In this document: one piece after another, positions 9,327 to 18,291 of the stretch
How the letters are laid out: each line of letters opens with the position of its first letter
Numbering within the stretch: the stretch's first letter is position 1
Notes under the pieces: model-generated
Told to the model about the DNA's origin: nothing
Seen by the model: only the letters and a program-made list of their open reading frames with translations
The model's database searches: none
Position numbers and translations under genes: made by a program
Source of the DNA: Streptomyces roseus
GTDB taxonomy: Bacteria > Actinomycetota > Actinomycetes > Streptomycetales > Streptomycetaceae
Direction of reading: 5' to 3'
DNA length: 64,000 nucleotides
Assembly: GCF_001044425.1 (NCBI RefSeq)
Contig: NZ_LFML01000056.1
Span: 25,387 to 89,386 of the forward strand

Positions 9327-11720
9327 TCAGCGCCCCGCGTTGCGCGGACCCACCGGCAGCCACGGCGCCAGGTGCGCGTCCGCGTCGTCCGCCGACGAGG
9401 TCACGTACAGCCGCGCGTCGAGCCCCACCACCGCCAGGCTGACCAGGTTCCGGCCGGTCGTCGTGGACGACGGCGCCCCGACGAACATCAGCGGCGAGCG
9501 CTCCCACGGCCGCCCGGGCCCCAGGCCCGAGCCCAGCAGTCCGCCCGCCGAGCGGCCGGCCAGCACGTGCCCGCTCGCCGTCACCGAGCCGAAGCCCTGG
9601 AGGCCGCCGAGGTCGGTGAGGTGGTTGACCTTCAGCCCGCCCTCGCCCGTCACCAGGGCGGTACGGACGTTGCCCGAGCCCGGCTTGCGGAACCACAGCC
9701 GCACCCCGCCCTCGCGCCCCTCCGCGGTGAGCGGGAGGGTGGTGTCCGGCAGCCCGGTGGGGGTGGCCCGCCCCAGCGGGGCGCCCGGCGCCGGCTGCAC
9801 CCAGCCCACCACCGACTTGGTCGTCGCCGCGAACACCATGCGCCGCCCGGCGCCGTCCGTCGCGGTGACCGGGGTGCCGTGCAGGCCGGAGCCGCCGTAC
9901 GAGGCCCACGGCCCCCAGCCGCCGTTCGCCGACTGCACCCGGCCGCGCAGCGAGCCCGCGCCGTCGCGGACGTACGCCGCCAGCTGCCCGGAGCCGTCGA
10001 CCGCGACGGCCGGGGCGCTGATGTCGGAGGTCCAGATCTCGTCGGCGGTCTCGGGCGTGCCGAGCGACTGCCAGTCCCCGAACTCCTGCGCCCCGGGTCC
10101 CTTCTGGACGCCGTACACGACCTCGCGCCGGTACTCGGCGGGCCGCGCGCCGAACGACGTACGGGTGCCGAAGACGGCGATCCGCCCGTCCGGAAGGGTG
10201 ACGGTGGCCACGCCCGGGTCCATGCCGGTGCCGGGCAGCAGCAGCGGACCGCTCCAGGCGCCGATGGGGCCGGAGCGGTGCCAGAGCGCGACCTGGCCGT
10301 CGAGCACCTTGAAGGCCCACAGGCCGTGCTCCTTGTCGGAGGTCAGCCAGGAGGTGCCGGTGCCGCGGGCGTAGTTGACGGTGGAGGTCCAGCCGTTGCC
10401 GGCGGGGTGGTCGGCGACCTTGAGGTCGCCGCAGCCGGCGTCGCTGCCGCAGTGGTTCTGCTTGTCGAGCCAGGCGTACGTGCCGAGTATGTCCAGCTTC
10501 TCCTTGGCCTCGTCGGGGTCCAGGGCGCTGGGCAGGGAGCCGTTGAAGTAGCCGACGTAGTTCTGCACCGCGAAGTGCGGGCGGTCCTTGGCGTCGACGT
10601 CCTTCGCGTACGCGGCGAGGGCGGCCTGTACGAAGCGGGCGCCGTAGAAGTGGTCCTGGTGGTCGGTGTACTTCCTGGTGTCGGGGAACCGGCCGGGGGT
10701 GGGGTCCTGGGCGCGGACGGTGGTCGGCCCGTACTGCTCCAGGACGCCGACGAGGGTGCGGACGACCTGGTCCTTGGAGTACGAGAAGCGCTGCTTGACG
10801 GGTGTGGCGGAGGAGAGCTGGGCGCCGAGCGCCGGGATCTTGCCGTCCCACAGGCCGTGGAGGCTGTCGGGGGCGCTGTCGTAGACGGTGCCGGCTTCGC
10901 GCAGTTGCAGCCAGATGAGGTTGACCTCGGGCTTGGCGACGAGGATGTCGACCTCGGCCTGCCCGCCGCCCTTGGTGGGGACGACGGTGCGCTTCCAGGC
11001 GCTGGTGCGGTCACCGGTGGCCATCTTGGCGTAGGCGGCGCGGATGCCGTTCTGGCGGGCTTCGGCGTAGGCGGGCTTGTTGGGCGCGGTGGTGCTCTGC
11101 CTGCCCTCGGTGGCGTTGATGCCGTCCGCCTCGCCGGCGGTGAGGTAGACGGTGGTGACGGGGTGGCCGGCGGCTATGGAGTACCGCAGGTCGGGGTTCA
11201 TGAAGTACAGGTCGTCGTCGGGGTGGGCGACGATCTGGAGGACGCGGCCGGGATCGGGTGCGTCGACGGCGCCCGCCGGGGCGGGGCCGCGCCGGTCGCC
11301 GCCGAGGCCGCTGATGCCGGCGGTGCCGCCCGTCTTGCCGAGGCCGCCGAGGGCCTCGCCGCCGCGGAGCAGGAGCATGCAGCCCGCAGCGACCGCGGCG
11401 GCCGCGGCGATCCCCTTGACCACCCGGGCCCGGGCGCGGGCCCGGGCCTGCCCCGCGGCCTCGGCGGCCCGGGCCCGCCTCGCCGCGCGCCGGCCGGCGG
11501 GTGCGGACCCCGCCGCGTCCCGGCGCTCGTCCCGGCGCCGCCCCGCGCCCTCGGCCGCCCGGGCCTGCCCCGCGGCCTCGGCCGCCCGGGCCCGCCTCGC
11601 CGCGCGCCGGCCGCCCGGTGCGGCGGCCGGTGCGGCGCCCGGGGCCGGATCGGCAAGGGGGTCTCCGCCCGGTCCTCCCGGCCAGGGGGTGTGACCCTGG
11701 GAGGGGGGTCGTTCGGGCAT
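9327..11720 (-). CDS. Membrane-anchored PIG-L family protein, paralogue of the neighbour
   Basis: A 797-residue protein with the same two-part plan as the gene at 6964-9060: PIG-L domain with HPDDD at 166-170 and DHQDH later, then propeller-like blades. Its N-terminus differs. About 100 residues of Arg/Ala-rich sequence carry an almost exact repeat (GRRAARRARAAEAAGQARA at 37-55 and 76-94). A single hydrophobic segment (GIAAAAAVAAGCMLLL, ~103-118) follows. This suggests a cytoplasmic basic coiled region, a membrane anchor and an outside enzyme domain. The ATG at 11720 follows AAGGAC. The strong protein similarity and same orientation indicate tandem duplication, after which one copy kept a cleaved signal and the other gained an anchor. 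Confidence 0.85.
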   Translation of the reverse strand: MPERPPSQGHTPWPGGPGGDPLADPAPGAAPAAAPGGRRAARRARAAEAAGQARAAEGAGRRRDERRDAAGSAPAGRRAARRARAAEAAGQARARARARVVKGIAAAAAVAAGCMLLLRGGEALGGLGKTGGTAGISGLGGDRRGPAPAGAVDAPDPGRVLQIVAHPDDDLYFMNPDLRYSIAAGHPVTTVYLTAGEADGINATEGRQSTTAPNKPAYAEARQNGIRAAYAKMATGDRTSAWKRTVVPTKGGGQAEVDILVAKPEVNLIWLQLREAGTVYDSAPDSLHGLWDGKIPALGAQLSSATPVKQRFSYSKDQVVRTLVGVLEQYGPTTVRAQDPTPGRFPDTRKYTDHQDHFYGARFVQAALAAYAKDVDAKDRPHFAVQNYVGYFNGSLPSALDPDEAKEKLDILGTYAWLDKQNHCGSDAGCGDLKVADHPAGNGWTSTVNYARGTGTSWLTSDKEHGLWAFKVLDGQVALWHRSGPIGAWSGPLLLPGTGMDPGVATVTLPDGRIAVFGTRTSFGARPAEYRREVVYGVQKGPGAQEFGDWQSLGTPETADEIWTSDISAPAVAVDGSGQLAAYVRDGAGSLRGRVQSANGGWGPWASYGGSGLHGTPVTATDGAGRRMVFAATTKSVVGWVQPAPGAPLGRATPTGLPDTTLPLTAEGREGGVRLWFRKPGSGNVRTALVTGEGGLKVNHLTDLGGLQGFGSVTASGHVLAGRSAGGLLGSGLGPGRPWERSPLMFVGAPSSTTTGRNLVSLAVVGLDARLYVTSSADDADAHLAPWLPVGPRNAGR
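11438..11632 (-). repeat. Imperfect repeat encoding Arg/Ala-rich segments
   Basis: GC-rich DNA within the start of the second PIG-L gene in which a ~57-bp unit occurs twice (about 11439-11495 and 11556-11612), coding for GRRAARRARAAEAAGQARA each time. The spacing between copies is ~117 bp. Such repeats are prone to change in copy number. Confidence 0.6.
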
Positions 11721-11879
11721 GGAGGTCCTTCGGGTGTCGGGCCGGAGCGGAGGTAAAGCGTCCGTATTTATGCAGATAATCCGATAATCGGGATCATGGT
11801 ACGTGCCCGGTCGGGCAGGTGAGTCGAACGCCTGCTCCGGCTAGGCTCGCCCCAGGCCCGCACGGGCCGTGGCCGTGGC

Positions 11880-11955
11880 CGGGGCAATGGCAATGGCAAT
11901 GGCCGAGGCAATGGCAGCGGCAGCGGCAGCGGCAACAACAGCGACGGCGACGTAC
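11880..11955 (+). repeat. Short tandem repeats upstream of glnE
   Basis: Three exact GGCAAT hexamers (11883-11900) are followed by a degenerate unit, then GGCAGC repeats and related hexamers. The tract lies just before the glnE ribosome site, in the gap between the PIG-L gene (-) and glnE (+). It stays open in the glnE frame and would code for Met/Ala if an earlier GTG were used. Confidence 0.6.
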
Positions 11956-11970
11956 GCGGGAGGCGGCGGG

Positions 11971-14958
11971 ATGACAGTCCCGGGACGCAGGAGCAGTACC
12001 TTCATGCGGCTGCTGCGCAGCGGCTTCACCGACCCCTCGGCCGCCGCCCGGCTGCTCGACTCCGACGCGCTGGCCTCCGTACGCACCGATCCGGTGCTCC
12101 TCGACGCCCTCGGGGCCACCGCCGATCCCGACCTCGCCCTCCTCGGGCTCGTCCGGCTCGCCGAGGCGCAGAGCGAGGACGAACGGCCCGCGCTCCTCGA
12201 CACCCTCGTCAGCGCCAAGCCGCTGCGCGACCGCCTCCTCGGCGTGCTCGGCGCCTCCGAAGCGCTCGGCGACCACCTCGCCCGCCACCCCCGCGACTGG
12301 CACGCGCTCGTCACGTACGAGGCCGCCGACCTGCACCCGGGGCTCGCCGAGTTCGAGCAGGGGCTCGCCCGGGCCCACGACCCCGTCGCCCTGCGCGTCG
12401 CCTACCGCCGCTGCCTGCTCTCCATCGCCGCGCGCGACGTCTGCGGCACCATCGACGTCGCCGAGACCGCCGCCGAGCTCGCCGACCTCGCCACCGCCAC
12501 CCTGCGCGCCGCCCTGCGAATCGCGTCCGCCGCGGCCCCGGAAGACGCCGCCGCCTGCCGGCTCGCCGTCATCGCCATGGGCAAGTGCGGGGGCAACGAG
12601 CTCAATTACGTCTCCGACGTCGATGTCATCTTCGTCGCCGAGACCGCCCCCGGCACCGACGAGGGCAAGGGCATCCAGGCCGCCACCCGTCTCGCCTCCC
12701 ACCTCATGCGGATCTGCTCCGAGACGACCATCGAGGGCACCATCTGGCCCGTCGACGCCAACCTGCGCCCCGAGGGCCGCAACGGCCCGCTGGTGCGCAC
12801 CCTCGCCTCCCACCTCGCCTACTACCAGCGCTGGGCCAAGACCTGGGAGTTCCAGGCCCTCCTCAAGGCCCGTGCCGTCGCCGGCGACGCGGACCTCGGC
12901 GCCCAGTACATCGACGCCATAACGCCGCTGGTCTGGCACGCCGCCGAGCGCGAGAACTTCGTCGCCGACGTCCAGAAGATGCGCCGCCGCGTCGTCGACA
13001 ACATCCCCGCCGCCCAGGTCGACCGCGAGCTCAAACTCGGCCCCGGCGGCCTGCGCGACGTCGAGTTCGCCGTCCAGCTGCTCCAGCTCGTCCACGGCCG
13101 CAGCGACGCCACCCTGCACTCCGGCTCCACCCTCGACGCCCTGCACGCCCTCGCCGCCGGCGGCTACGTCGGCCGCACCGACGCCGCCCAGCTGAACGAC
13201 GCGTACCGCTTCCTGCGCGCCATGGAGCACCGCATCCAGCTGTACCGGTTGCGCCGCACCCACCTCGTCCCCGAGGACGAGGCCGACCTGCGCCGCCTCG
13301 GCCGCTCGCTGGGCCTGCGCACCGAACCCGTCGCGGAGCTCAACAAGGCCTGGCGCCGACACGCCTCCGTCGTCCGGCGCCTGCACGAGAAGCTCTTCTA
13401 CCGGCCGCTGCTCGACGCCGTCGCCCAGCTCGCCCCCGGCGAGACCCGGCTCTCCCCGCGCGCCGCCGGCCAGCGCCTCGAAGCCCTCGGCTACGCCGAC
13501 CCGGCCTCGGCCCTGCGCCACCTCGAAGCCCTCGCCTCCGGCGTCACCCGCAAGGCCGCCATCCAGCGCACCCTGCTCCCGGTCATGCTCGGCTGGTTCG
13601 CCGACTCCGCCGACCCGGACGCCGGCCTGCTGAACTTCCGCAAGGTCTCCGACGCCCTCGGCAAGACCCCCTGGTACCTGCGGCTCCTGCGCGACGAGGG
13701 CGCCGCCGCCGAGAACCTCGCCCGCGTGCTGTCCGCGGGCCGGCTCGCCCCCGACCTGCTGATGCGCGCCCCCGAGGCCGTCGCCCTGCTCGGTGACCCC
13801 GGCGGGCTCGCGCCCCGTACGCACGAGGCCCTGGCGCAGGAGGTGCTCGCCGCCGTCGGCCGCGCCGACAGCGCGGAGGCCGGGGTCGTGGCCGCCCGCG
13901 GGGTCCGCCGCCGCGAGCTGTTCCGTACGGCCGCCGCCGACATCATCCGCTCCTACGGTACGGAGGACAGCCCGGCCGAAGAGGACACCGGCGCCCTCGT
14001 CGACCGGGTCGGCGGCGCCGTCTCCGACCTCACCGCCGCCACCGTCGCCGGAGCGCTGCGCGCAGCCGTCAGCCACCACTGGGGTGAGACGCTGCCCACC
14101 CGCTTCGCGATCATCGGCGTGGGACGCTTCGGCGGCCACGAGCTCGGCTACGGATCCGACGCCGACGTCCTGTTCGTCCACGAACCCCGCGGGGGCGTCG
14201 ACGAACAGGTGGCCGCGAAGGCCGCCCAGACCGTCATCGCCGAAATGCGGCGCCTGCTCCAACTCCCCACCGCCGACCCGCCGCTGCTCATCGACGCCGA
14301 CCTGCGTCCGGAGGGCCGCTCGGGTCCCCTGGTCCGTACGCTGTCCTCGTACGCCGCGTACTACCGGCGCTGGTCGCTGACCTGGGAGAGCCAGGCACTG
14401 CTGCGTGCCGAGCCGGTCGCGGGCGACATCGAGCTCGGGGCGCGCTTCATCGAGCTGATCGACCCGCTGCGCTACCCGATGGAGGGTCTCGGCGAGGACG
14501 CCGTACGGGAGATCCGCCGCCTGAAGGCACGCATGGAGTCCGAACGCCTGCCGCGCGGCGCCGACCCCACGCTCCACACCAAGCTGGGCCGCGGCGGCCT
14601 GAGCGACGTCGAGTGGACCGTGCAGCTGATCCAGATGCGGCACGCCTGGGCCGAACCGGGCCTGCGCACCACCCGGACCCGCGAGGCCCTGGCCGCCGCG
14701 CACGCGGCCGGGCTGATCCCGACCGAGGAGGCGCAGATCCTCGACGAGGCCTGGGTGCTCGCCACCCGGGTCCGCAACGCGGTGATGCTGGTCCGCGGCC
14801 GCGCCGGGGACACCTTCCCCTCGGAGGCCCGCGAACTGGGGGCGGTGGGCCGCTACCTGGGCTACGCGGAGGGCACGGCCGGCGAACTGCTGGACGACTA
14901 CCGCCGCATCACGCGCCGCGCCCGCGCGGTCGTGGACGACCTGTTCTACGGGGCGTAG
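11971..14958 (+). CDS. glnE: Bifunctional glutamine-synthetase adenylyltransferase/deadenylyltransferase
   Basis: A 995-residue protein, the usual GlnE length. It adds AMP to and removes AMP from GlnA-type glutamine synthetase, lowering its activity when nitrogen is plentiful. Two nucleotidyltransferase domains are seen: GGNELNYVSDVDVIFV (~207) and GGHELGYGSDADVLFV (~720), each with the metal-binding G-S-D-x-D type pair. GPGGLRDVEF (~355) and GRGGLSDVEW (~875) are the matching C-terminal family motifs. ATG 11971 (MTVPGRRSS) is chosen because GGGAGG lies seven bases before it; upstream codons are low-complexity. GlnE does not act on GlnII-type enzymes, so its target is a glnA gene outside the window. 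Confidence 0.97.
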   Translation: MTVPGRRSSTFMRLLRSGFTDPSAAARLLDSDALASVRTDPVLLDALGATADPDLALLGLVRLAEAQSEDERPALLDTLVSAKPLRDRLLGVLGASEALGDHLARHPRDWHALVTYEAADLHPGLAEFEQGLARAHDPVALRVAYRRCLLSIAARDVCGTIDVAETAAELADLATATLRAALRIASAAAPEDAAACRLAVIAMGKCGGNELNYVSDVDVIFVAETAPGTDEGKGIQAATRLASHLMRICSETTIEGTIWPVDANLRPEGRNGPLVRTLASHLAYYQRWAKTWEFQALLKARAVAGDADLGAQYIDAITPLVWHAAERENFVADVQKMRRRVVDNIPAAQVDRELKLGPGGLRDVEFAVQLLQLVHGRSDATLHSGSTLDALHALAAGGYVGRTDAAQLNDAYRFLRAMEHRIQLYRLRRTHLVPEDEADLRRLGRSLGLRTEPVAELNKAWRRHASVVRRLHEKLFYRPLLDAVAQLAPGETRLSPRAAGQRLEALGYADPASALRHLEALASGVTRKAAIQRTLLPVMLGWFADSADPDAGLLNFRKVSDALGKTPWYLRLLRDEGAAAENLARVLSAGRLAPDLLMRAPEAVALLGDPGGLAPRTHEALAQEVLAAVGRADSAEAGVVAARGVRRRELFRTAAADIIRSYGTEDSPAEEDTGALVDRVGGAVSDLTAATVAGALRAAVSHHWGETLPTRFAIIGVGRFGGHELGYGSDADVLFVHEPRGGVDEQVAAKAAQTVIAEMRRLLQLPTADPPLLIDADLRPEGRSGPLVRTLSSYAAYYRRWSLTWESQALLRAEPVAGDIELGARFIELIDPLRYPMEGLGEDAVREIRRLKARMESERLPRGADPTLHTKLGRGGLSDVEWTVQLIQMRHAWAEPGLRTTRTREALAAAHAAGLIPTEEAQILDEAWVLATRVRNAVMLVRGRAGDTFPSEARELGAVGRYLGYAEGTAGELLDDYRRITRRARAVVDDLFYGA

Positions 14959-15426
14959 GCCTGTAGTCGAGCTGTTCCGGCATGAGTGGTCCGCGAATCG
15001 TCAGCGGGTCCGCGCGAGGCAAGGTTCGCCCCTGCCAACCGGGACACGCCGATGCCTCGGTATTTCAAGCCTTCTGTCGAGCGGCTCGCGAGTCGTCAGC
15101 GGTGCTCAGGCTCAGCGGATCGCCGCTGTTTGGGGCCGCTTTCGAGGGGCGGGGAAAGCGCCTTCCGAAGTGGAACGAATGACCGAAATGCAGCCTGTGA
15201 CCCGCCTCGTGCCCCGTAAGCCCTTGGGCAAGATCGGGTAGCTGCATTACGTTCGTGAACGTGCACCGGTCGTACCTGACCAGTCCAACCGGCTGCGCAT
15301 ACATGGCAATTCGCACGGGGGAGCGGAGCCAGGCGCGGTTCGGGCCGAAAGTGTCCAAGCCGACGGCTTCACGAACAGGCACCTGATCTCCGCACCCCTT
15401 TGTGCATGACACAAAGGGAAGACTAC
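14959..15426. other. Non-coding gap before small secreted gene
   Basis: A 468-bp stretch. Short open frames occur on both strands but lack ribosome sites or recognisable products. I see no clear terminator for glnE and no assignable promoter. It presumably holds the promoter of the gene at 15427. Confidence 0.35.
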
Positions 15427-15849
15427 GTGAATCGCAACACCATGCGCATCGGCGGCGTCGCCGTACTTGCGGCGCTGACCCTGGGCCTCGGCGGTACCGT
15501 GGCGCAGGCGAGCACCGCCTCGGCTGCCCCGACCTTCACCGCGGCAACGCAGGAACAGCAGCAGTTGGTCCGATCGATGGCCACCGCCCTGCTGAACTCC
15601 CCCATCGAGTACAGCGCGGCCGAGCGCGCCGAGCTGGTCGAGATAGCGAACGGGGAGAGCGCCGCGGCCGGCAAGTTCGACGGCATCGTCAAGCTGTTCA
15701 AGAAGATCCCCGGCTTCGCCAAGGCCGTCGCCGGCACGTACAGCGAATTCAAGGCCTGGTACGACGGTCTGGCCTGGTACTGGAAGGCTCCTTTGACCGC
15801 TGCCGGCCTGGGCGGTGACCTACTCACCATCTGGCAGCTTTTCCACTGA
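15427..15849 (+). CDS. Small secreted protein of unknown function
   Basis: A 140-residue protein starting at GTG 15427 (AAGGGA seven bases upstream). Residues 1-~35 are a signal peptide (hydrophobic core VAVLAALTLGLGG, likely cut near ASA-AP). The mature part begins with a charged helical stretch (QEQQQLVRSMATALLNS, SAAERAELVEIANGES). It ends with a basic, aromatic amphipathic tail: KLFKKIPGFAKAVAG, WYDGLAWYWKAP, GDLLTIWQLFH. I do not recognise the family. The cationic, Trp-rich, membrane-active-looking end, plus the small membrane protein encoded next, would fit a bacteriocin-like pair. That is only a hypothesis. Confidence 0.7.
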   Translation: MNRNTMRIGGVAVLAALTLGLGGTVAQASTASAAPTFTAATQEQQQLVRSMATALLNSPIEYSAAERAELVEIANGESAAAGKFDGIVKLFKKIPGFAKAVAGTYSEFKAWYDGLAWYWKAPLTAAGLGGDLLTIWQLFH

Positions 15850-15872
15850 TGTGCGCTGAGCTCTGACCCAAA

Positions 15873-15906
15873 GGGGCGTGCCGCAGCCGTGGTTGCGGCA
15901 CGCCCC
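15873..15906 (+). terminator. Terminator or attenuator hairpin between two small genes
   Basis: Perfect 13-bp stem (GGGGCGTGCCGCA at 15873-15885, complement at 15894-15906) with an 8-base loop. It lies between the secreted-protein gene and the small membrane-protein gene on the same strand. Read-through would make the second gene less expressed than the first. Confidence 0.75.
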
Positions 15907-15947
15907 GCAGGCTTGCCCTCCCCCGCGAACCCGAGAGGACACACGAC

Positions 15948-16241
15948 GTGGACACTCCCTCAGTTCCAGCGCGTGCCGAAGATCAGCAGAAGCCCGGATG
16001 GGTTCTGACCGCCCTCTTCTTCGGCGTGACATGCGCCGTTCTCCGTCTGGGCGAGGTCTGGTCCTGGTGGGCCCTGCTGTGGGTTCCATTGCTGGTCCTC
16101 GCCATCGGCTCCCTGGTGTACGAGTGGCGGCTCATGGCCCGTAGCCGGTGGCGCATGGGTCCCCTGGACTGGGGATTGCTTGTGACCTCCCACCTCGGCC
16201 TCGCCGCCGCCCTCGCGGCCGTCTGGCTTGCCGGGCGCTGA
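15948..16241 (+). CDS. Small integral membrane protein
   Basis: A 97-residue protein starting at GTG 15948 with GAGAGGAC eight to nine bases before it. It has two or three hydrophobic segments: WVLTALFFGVTCAVL, WWALLWVPLLVLAIGSLVY and LGLLVTSHLGL-like WGLLVTSHLGLAAALAAVWL. A basic loop (RLMARSRWR) separates the later ones. The family is not recognised. It lies 98 bp after the small secreted protein, past a hairpin, and could protect against or export that protein. This is inferred only from position. The stop is nine bases from the end of the convergent gene at 16251. Confidence 0.65.
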   Translation: MDTPSVPARAEDQQKPGWVLTALFFGVTCAVLRLGEVWSWWALLWVPLLVLAIGSLVYEWRLMARSRWRMGPLDWGLLVTSHLGLAAALAAVWLAGR

Positions 16242-16250
16242 ATGCCCGGG

Positions 16251-17099
16251 CTACGCCGCGTGCGCGTCGGCGGGTGGGCAGTCGCGGCAGCGGCCCGGGA
16301 CGGGGGAGTGGAAGGCGCGGTCGCAGCCGTCGCAGGTGCGGAGCGGGTGGATCTCGCGGTCGGGCGGTACGGGGCGGGGCGGCCCGGGGTCCGGCAGCCG
16401 GGGTGGCAGGAGTTCCCGCAGGCGGTGGGCGGTCAGCGCTGCCGGGGAGTGGATGGGTGTCGTGGGGAGCGAGCGGGTCAGGGCGTCGATGACGGCGCTC
16501 GCCGTCAGCCCCCGCTCCAGCCAGACGCCTGCGGCGGGCGCCAGCCGTACGGTGTCCCGCTCGGACAGCACGAGCCGGGGGTCGCGCAGCCGCAGTCGGG
16601 CGAGCAACTCGCGGGCCTGGAGTTCTGTTTCGGAGACGGCGGCCGGGGCGGGGTCCGGCTCCGCTTCGGGCTCGGGCTCGGGTTCGGGGTCCGGTTCGGG
16701 AGTCGGCTTCGGCTCGGTGCCGATGGGCTCGGCGCGCCGTTCGCGCGCCGCTGCCGCCATCGCGGGCGGGTTGTTGTACGAGACCGTGCAGGTCACGATC
16801 CGGCCGGTGGGGAGCCGCTCGTGGTAGCGGGCCAGGTAGCCGTGCTCCTCCGGCTCGCGCAGGGTGGCCGCGATGCGGACTTCCCCCTCGGGGAAGCGTT
16901 CGGCAAGGGCCTTGATGGTGACCTTCGCGCCCGCCGGGAGGGACTGGATGTGCGTGGCCAGACCGATCGCGCCCATGCTCAACTCGCGGTGCTGGGCGAG
17001 GTGGTTGCCGATCTTGACGTAACCGCGGCGGTGGTCCTGATTGATGTGCCGGATGCCCGACGAGACGCGCGAGGGCGCGCTAAACTGCTGATCAGCCAT
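16251..17099 (-). CDS. Helix-turn-helix DNA-binding protein with Pro/Glu linker and Cys cluster
   Basis: A 282-residue protein. Residues ~20-110 form a winged-helix-like domain of a kind common in Streptomyces (GYVKIGNHLAQHRELSMGAIGL, then VTIKALAERFPEGEVRIAATLREL-type helices). A proline/glutamate linker follows (PTPEPDPEPEPEPEAEPDP, ~130-148). The C-terminus has CDGCDRAFHSPVPGRCRDC, a four-Cys cluster that looks like a small zinc ribbon. It is divergent from the XRE regulator at 17443. The target is unknown; similar proteins are often found beside DUF397/XRE clusters. Confidence 0.75.
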   Translation of the reverse strand: MADQQFSAPSRVSSGIRHINQDHRRGYVKIGNHLAQHRELSMGAIGLATHIQSLPAGAKVTIKALAERFPEGEVRIAATLREPEEHGYLARYHERLPTGRIVTCTVSYNNPPAMAAAARERRAEPIGTEPKPTPEPDPEPEPEPEAEPDPAPAAVSETELQARELLARLRLRDPRLVLSERDTVRLAPAAGVWLERGLTASAVIDALTRSLPTTPIHSPAALTAHRLRELLPPRLPDPGPPRPVPPDREIHPLRTCDGCDRAFHSPVPGRCRDCPPADAHAA

Positions 17100-17442
17100 G
17101 GGAAGGGGCTCTAGCCTTCTCTTGGTCAGGCCCTCGGCGGGATTGGCGTCCCGAGCGAGGGCCGAATTGCGTTATGGGGTTGTCGGGGGCAAGCGTGCCC
17201 GACGGATTGGCATATGCGCCAGCCGGGTTGGGGTGATTCACCCGTCCGAGTGAGAGGGGTGGGGGAGGTGGGGAGAGGTCATTTCCCCCGGTTGTTTGTC
17301 TTTAGACGTCGAGCGTCACCGGCTATCGCCCCACCGGACCGTGGAAACCTCGATCCGGTGAAATCGGACTTTCCGATTCCCGTGCCTCGACGTGTGCATC
17401 CGTGCTTAGCCTGGGAGGAGTTGCAGGCAGGCGGAGGTGGCA
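17100..17442. other. Divergent promoter region
   Basis: A 343-bp gap between two genes read away from each other. It must contain both promoters. It is somewhat AT-richer near 17281-17320 (TTGTTTGTCTTTAGA). I could not place sigma-factor boxes firmly. Confidence 0.35.
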
Positions 17443-18291
17443 GTGAGCGCAGAGGGCACCGACGAGTCGAGCTGGGCACTCGATCCGGAGGACGAATCCG
17501 GGGCGGTCGTCGCGGCGGTGGGACGCCAGTTGAAAATGTGGCGGGAGGCCGCCGGATTCGACCGGTCCGCATTCGCTGAACGGATGGGCTACGGGGCGGA
17601 CCTGAACCGCAAGATCGAAAGCGGCATCCGAATTCCGCGTCCGGAGTACCTGGACAAGGCGGACGCGGTTCTCGGCGCGGGTGGGAAGATCGCCGCGATG
17701 AAGGTGGACGTCGAAAAGGCCCGCTATCCCAAGAAGGTTCGGGATCTGGCCAAGTTGGAGTCCGAGGCGGTGGAGATCGGGTCGTACGACAACGGCGTGG
17801 TCCCGGGCTTGCTTCAGACCGAGGAGTACATCCGTGCCCTCTACGCGGTGAGGCGTCCGGCCTACTCGGAGGATCAGATCGAGCGTCTGGTGGCGGCGAG
17901 GGTGGCGCGCCACGACATCCTCCGCCGACATCCGGCCCCGTTGCTGACCGTCGTACAGGAGGAGGCTGTTCTCCGACGGCCTGTCGGGGGCAAGATGGTG
18001 CTGCGCCGCCAACTGGAGCACCTGCTGGAGGTCGGCCAGTTGCGCAACGTAGAGATCCAGGTGATGCCCACTGCGGTGGAGGAGCACGCCGGTCTCGCGG
18101 GATCACTGAAGATCATGCGCCTCAAGGATGGAACGACGGTCGGACACAACGAAGTTCAGCTGGTCAGCCGCTTGATCACCGAGCCCAAAGAGGTCCAGGT
18201 CCTGGACATGCGCTATGGCATGATCCGAGCGCAGGCTCTGACGCCTCGCGAATCTCTGACGTTCATCGAGAAGGTACTGGGGGAGACATGA
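17443..18291 (+). CDS. XRE-family regulator with DUF5753 (Scr1-type)
   Basis: A 282-residue protein. The N-terminal HTH (~30-85: VGRQLKMWREAAGFDRSAFA, then NRKIESGIRIPRPEYL) is the XRE type. The rest is a DUF5753 domain with its hallmark IGSYDNGVVPGLLQTEEYIRAL (first seen ~115). GTG 17443 is preferred since GGAGG lies five bases before it; a GTG at 17437 has none at good distance. It overlaps the following DUF397 gene by ATGA, the usual pairing in Streptomyces. Such pairs (e.g. BldB-linked WhiJ/AbaA-type loci, Scr1/Scr2) act in development or resemble toxin-antitoxin pairs. The direct target is not known. Confidence 0.9.
   Translation: MSAEGTDESSWALDPEDESGAVVAAVGRQLKMWREAAGFDRSAFAERMGYGADLNRKIESGIRIPRPEYLDKADAVLGAGGKIAAMKVDVEKARYPKKVRDLAKLESEAVEIGSYDNGVVPGLLQTEEYIRALYAVRRPAYSEDQIERLVAARVARHDILRRHPAPLLTVVQEEAVLRRPVGGKMVLRRQLEHLLEVGQLRNVEIQVMPTAVEEHAGLAGSLKIMRLKDGTTVGHNEVQLVSRLITEPKEVQVLDMRYGMIRAQALTPRESLTFIEKVLGET

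Noticed and set aside
11794..14703. A 969-codon minus-strand frame opposite glnE
   Set aside because: The plus strand has full GlnE with both active domains; the other has no recognisable domain.
15065..15412. Minus-strand 115-codon frame in the gap before the small secreted gene
   Set aside because: No ribosome site or recognisable product; overlaps the promoter region of the next gene.
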